A DNA stretch of 64,000 bases from Salinibacter grassmerensis. Lineage in GTDB: Bacteria > Bacteroidota > Rhodothermia > Rhodothermales > Salinibacteraceae. The stretch's first letter is position 1. Each line of letters begins with the position of its first letter. The stretch lies in contig NZ_CAMTTF010000002.1 in the NCBI RefSeq assembly GCF_947077765.1, positions 682,001-746,000 on the forward strand, written 5' to 3'. Position numbers and translations under genes: made by a program. Under the pieces are notes generated by a model. The model did not search any database, was not told the DNA's origin, and was given only the letters and a program-made list of their open reading frames with translations. Below, in pieces: positions 63,732-64,000 of the stretch.

Positions 63732-64000
63732 CTTTGATCGCCCGATGGTACGATTCATGCATTCCATAGGACATCCAGCTCGTCGCGATACGCCTCGTTT
63801 CAACGCCACAAAGGGACGATTCAAGCCATTGAGCACGTTCTGCTCCCGTTCAGGATAGTAGAACTTTCAACACCACAAAGGGACGATTCAGACTTGGGCA
63901 TAGGCTCAAGGGCTTGGTCAAAAGGGCGCTTTCAACACCTCAACGGTACGATTCAGACTGATGCCGGGAGCTTCGTCCATGACAAATAGCATGTGCTTTC
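63732..64000 (-). CRISPR. CRISPR array 2, running out of the window
   Basis: The first repeat (63732-63760) is degenerate and 29 bp long. Further repeats start at 63797, 63864 and 63929, and another begins at 63996 and is cut by the window end. Spacers are 36-37 nt. Orientation and repeat type match array 1, with the degraded, distal end again on the left. One spacer (63827-63863) closely resembles a spacer of array 1. Confidence 0.9.

Noticed and set aside
62789-63863. Simple duplication of an array segment as the source of the similar spacer pair
   Set aside because: The repeats on either side of the two spacers differ, neighbouring spacers are unrelated, and the differences fall in a single codon phase.

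Overview
This 64 kb window is GC-rich, and its predicted proteins are loaded with Asp and Glu (for example the valyl-tRNA synthetase and the CysO-like protein). It also combines Bacteroidota-style lipoproteins with haloarchaea-like signalling proteins. Together these point to an extremely halophilic bacterium of the Rhodothermota, most likely Salinibacter. This is inference from composition and protein character; no rRNA gene is present to confirm it.

Layout. 1-2.5 kb: the end of a DUF971 gene, then a putative manganese/heavy-metal exporter and a DtxR/MntR-type regulator, with a palindromic operator at the exporter. 2.8-7.7 kb: valS and two lipoproteins. 7.9-11.3 kb: a leftward cysteine operon (cysM-like synthase, JAMM protease, MoaD-like sulfur carrier, MoeZ-like activating enzyme), the CysO/Mec/CysM route. 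It is preceded by a Cys-rich leader peptide and an attenuator-like terminator. 11.4-14.5 kb: FeS-type photolyase, SDR and fasciclin lipoprotein. 14.7-17.4 kb: tRNA-Asn, an S9 peptidase and tRNA-Leu(CAG). 17.5-26 kb: broken integrase and AraC genes, two large sensor kinases and long gene-poor gaps. 26.2-32.8 kb: an Mre11/SbcD-like nuclease overlapping an SMC-like ATPase (YhaO/YhaN type), an esterase and a small unknown. 32.9-36.4 kb: an epimerase-like protein, EgtD, an unknown and inorganic pyrophosphatase. 36.6-45.8 kb: a heavy-metal efflux locus with a sensor kinase/response regulator pair diverging from a TolC-like protein, a His-rich lipoprotein, a membrane-fusion protein and an RND pump. 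46-55.2 kb: DUF6588 protein, SSS symporter with a DUF3311 partner, family B DNA polymerase, MazG-like protein, PAS protein and unknowns. 55.2-56.3 kb: a lower-GC islet with a truncated PH-domain gene and a Bor-like lipoprotein.

From about 56.8 kb to the end the window looks like a mobile or defence island. It holds an integrase scar, tRNA-Leu(TAG), a complete tyrosine recombinase, a small XRE regulator, a type I cas3, and two tandem CRISPR arrays. The first array has 28 repeats and 27 spacers; the second runs off the window. Both arrays appear to be read leftwards, towards cas3. Their repeats are unusually heterogeneous in the middle, and one spacer in each array forms a diverged homologous pair.

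The strongest candidates for something undescribed are the Cys-codon attenuator in front of the carrier-protein cysteine pathway (11.04-11.31 kb) and the arrangement of the CRISPR locus, with cas3 starting about 30 bp from the degenerate terminal repeat.
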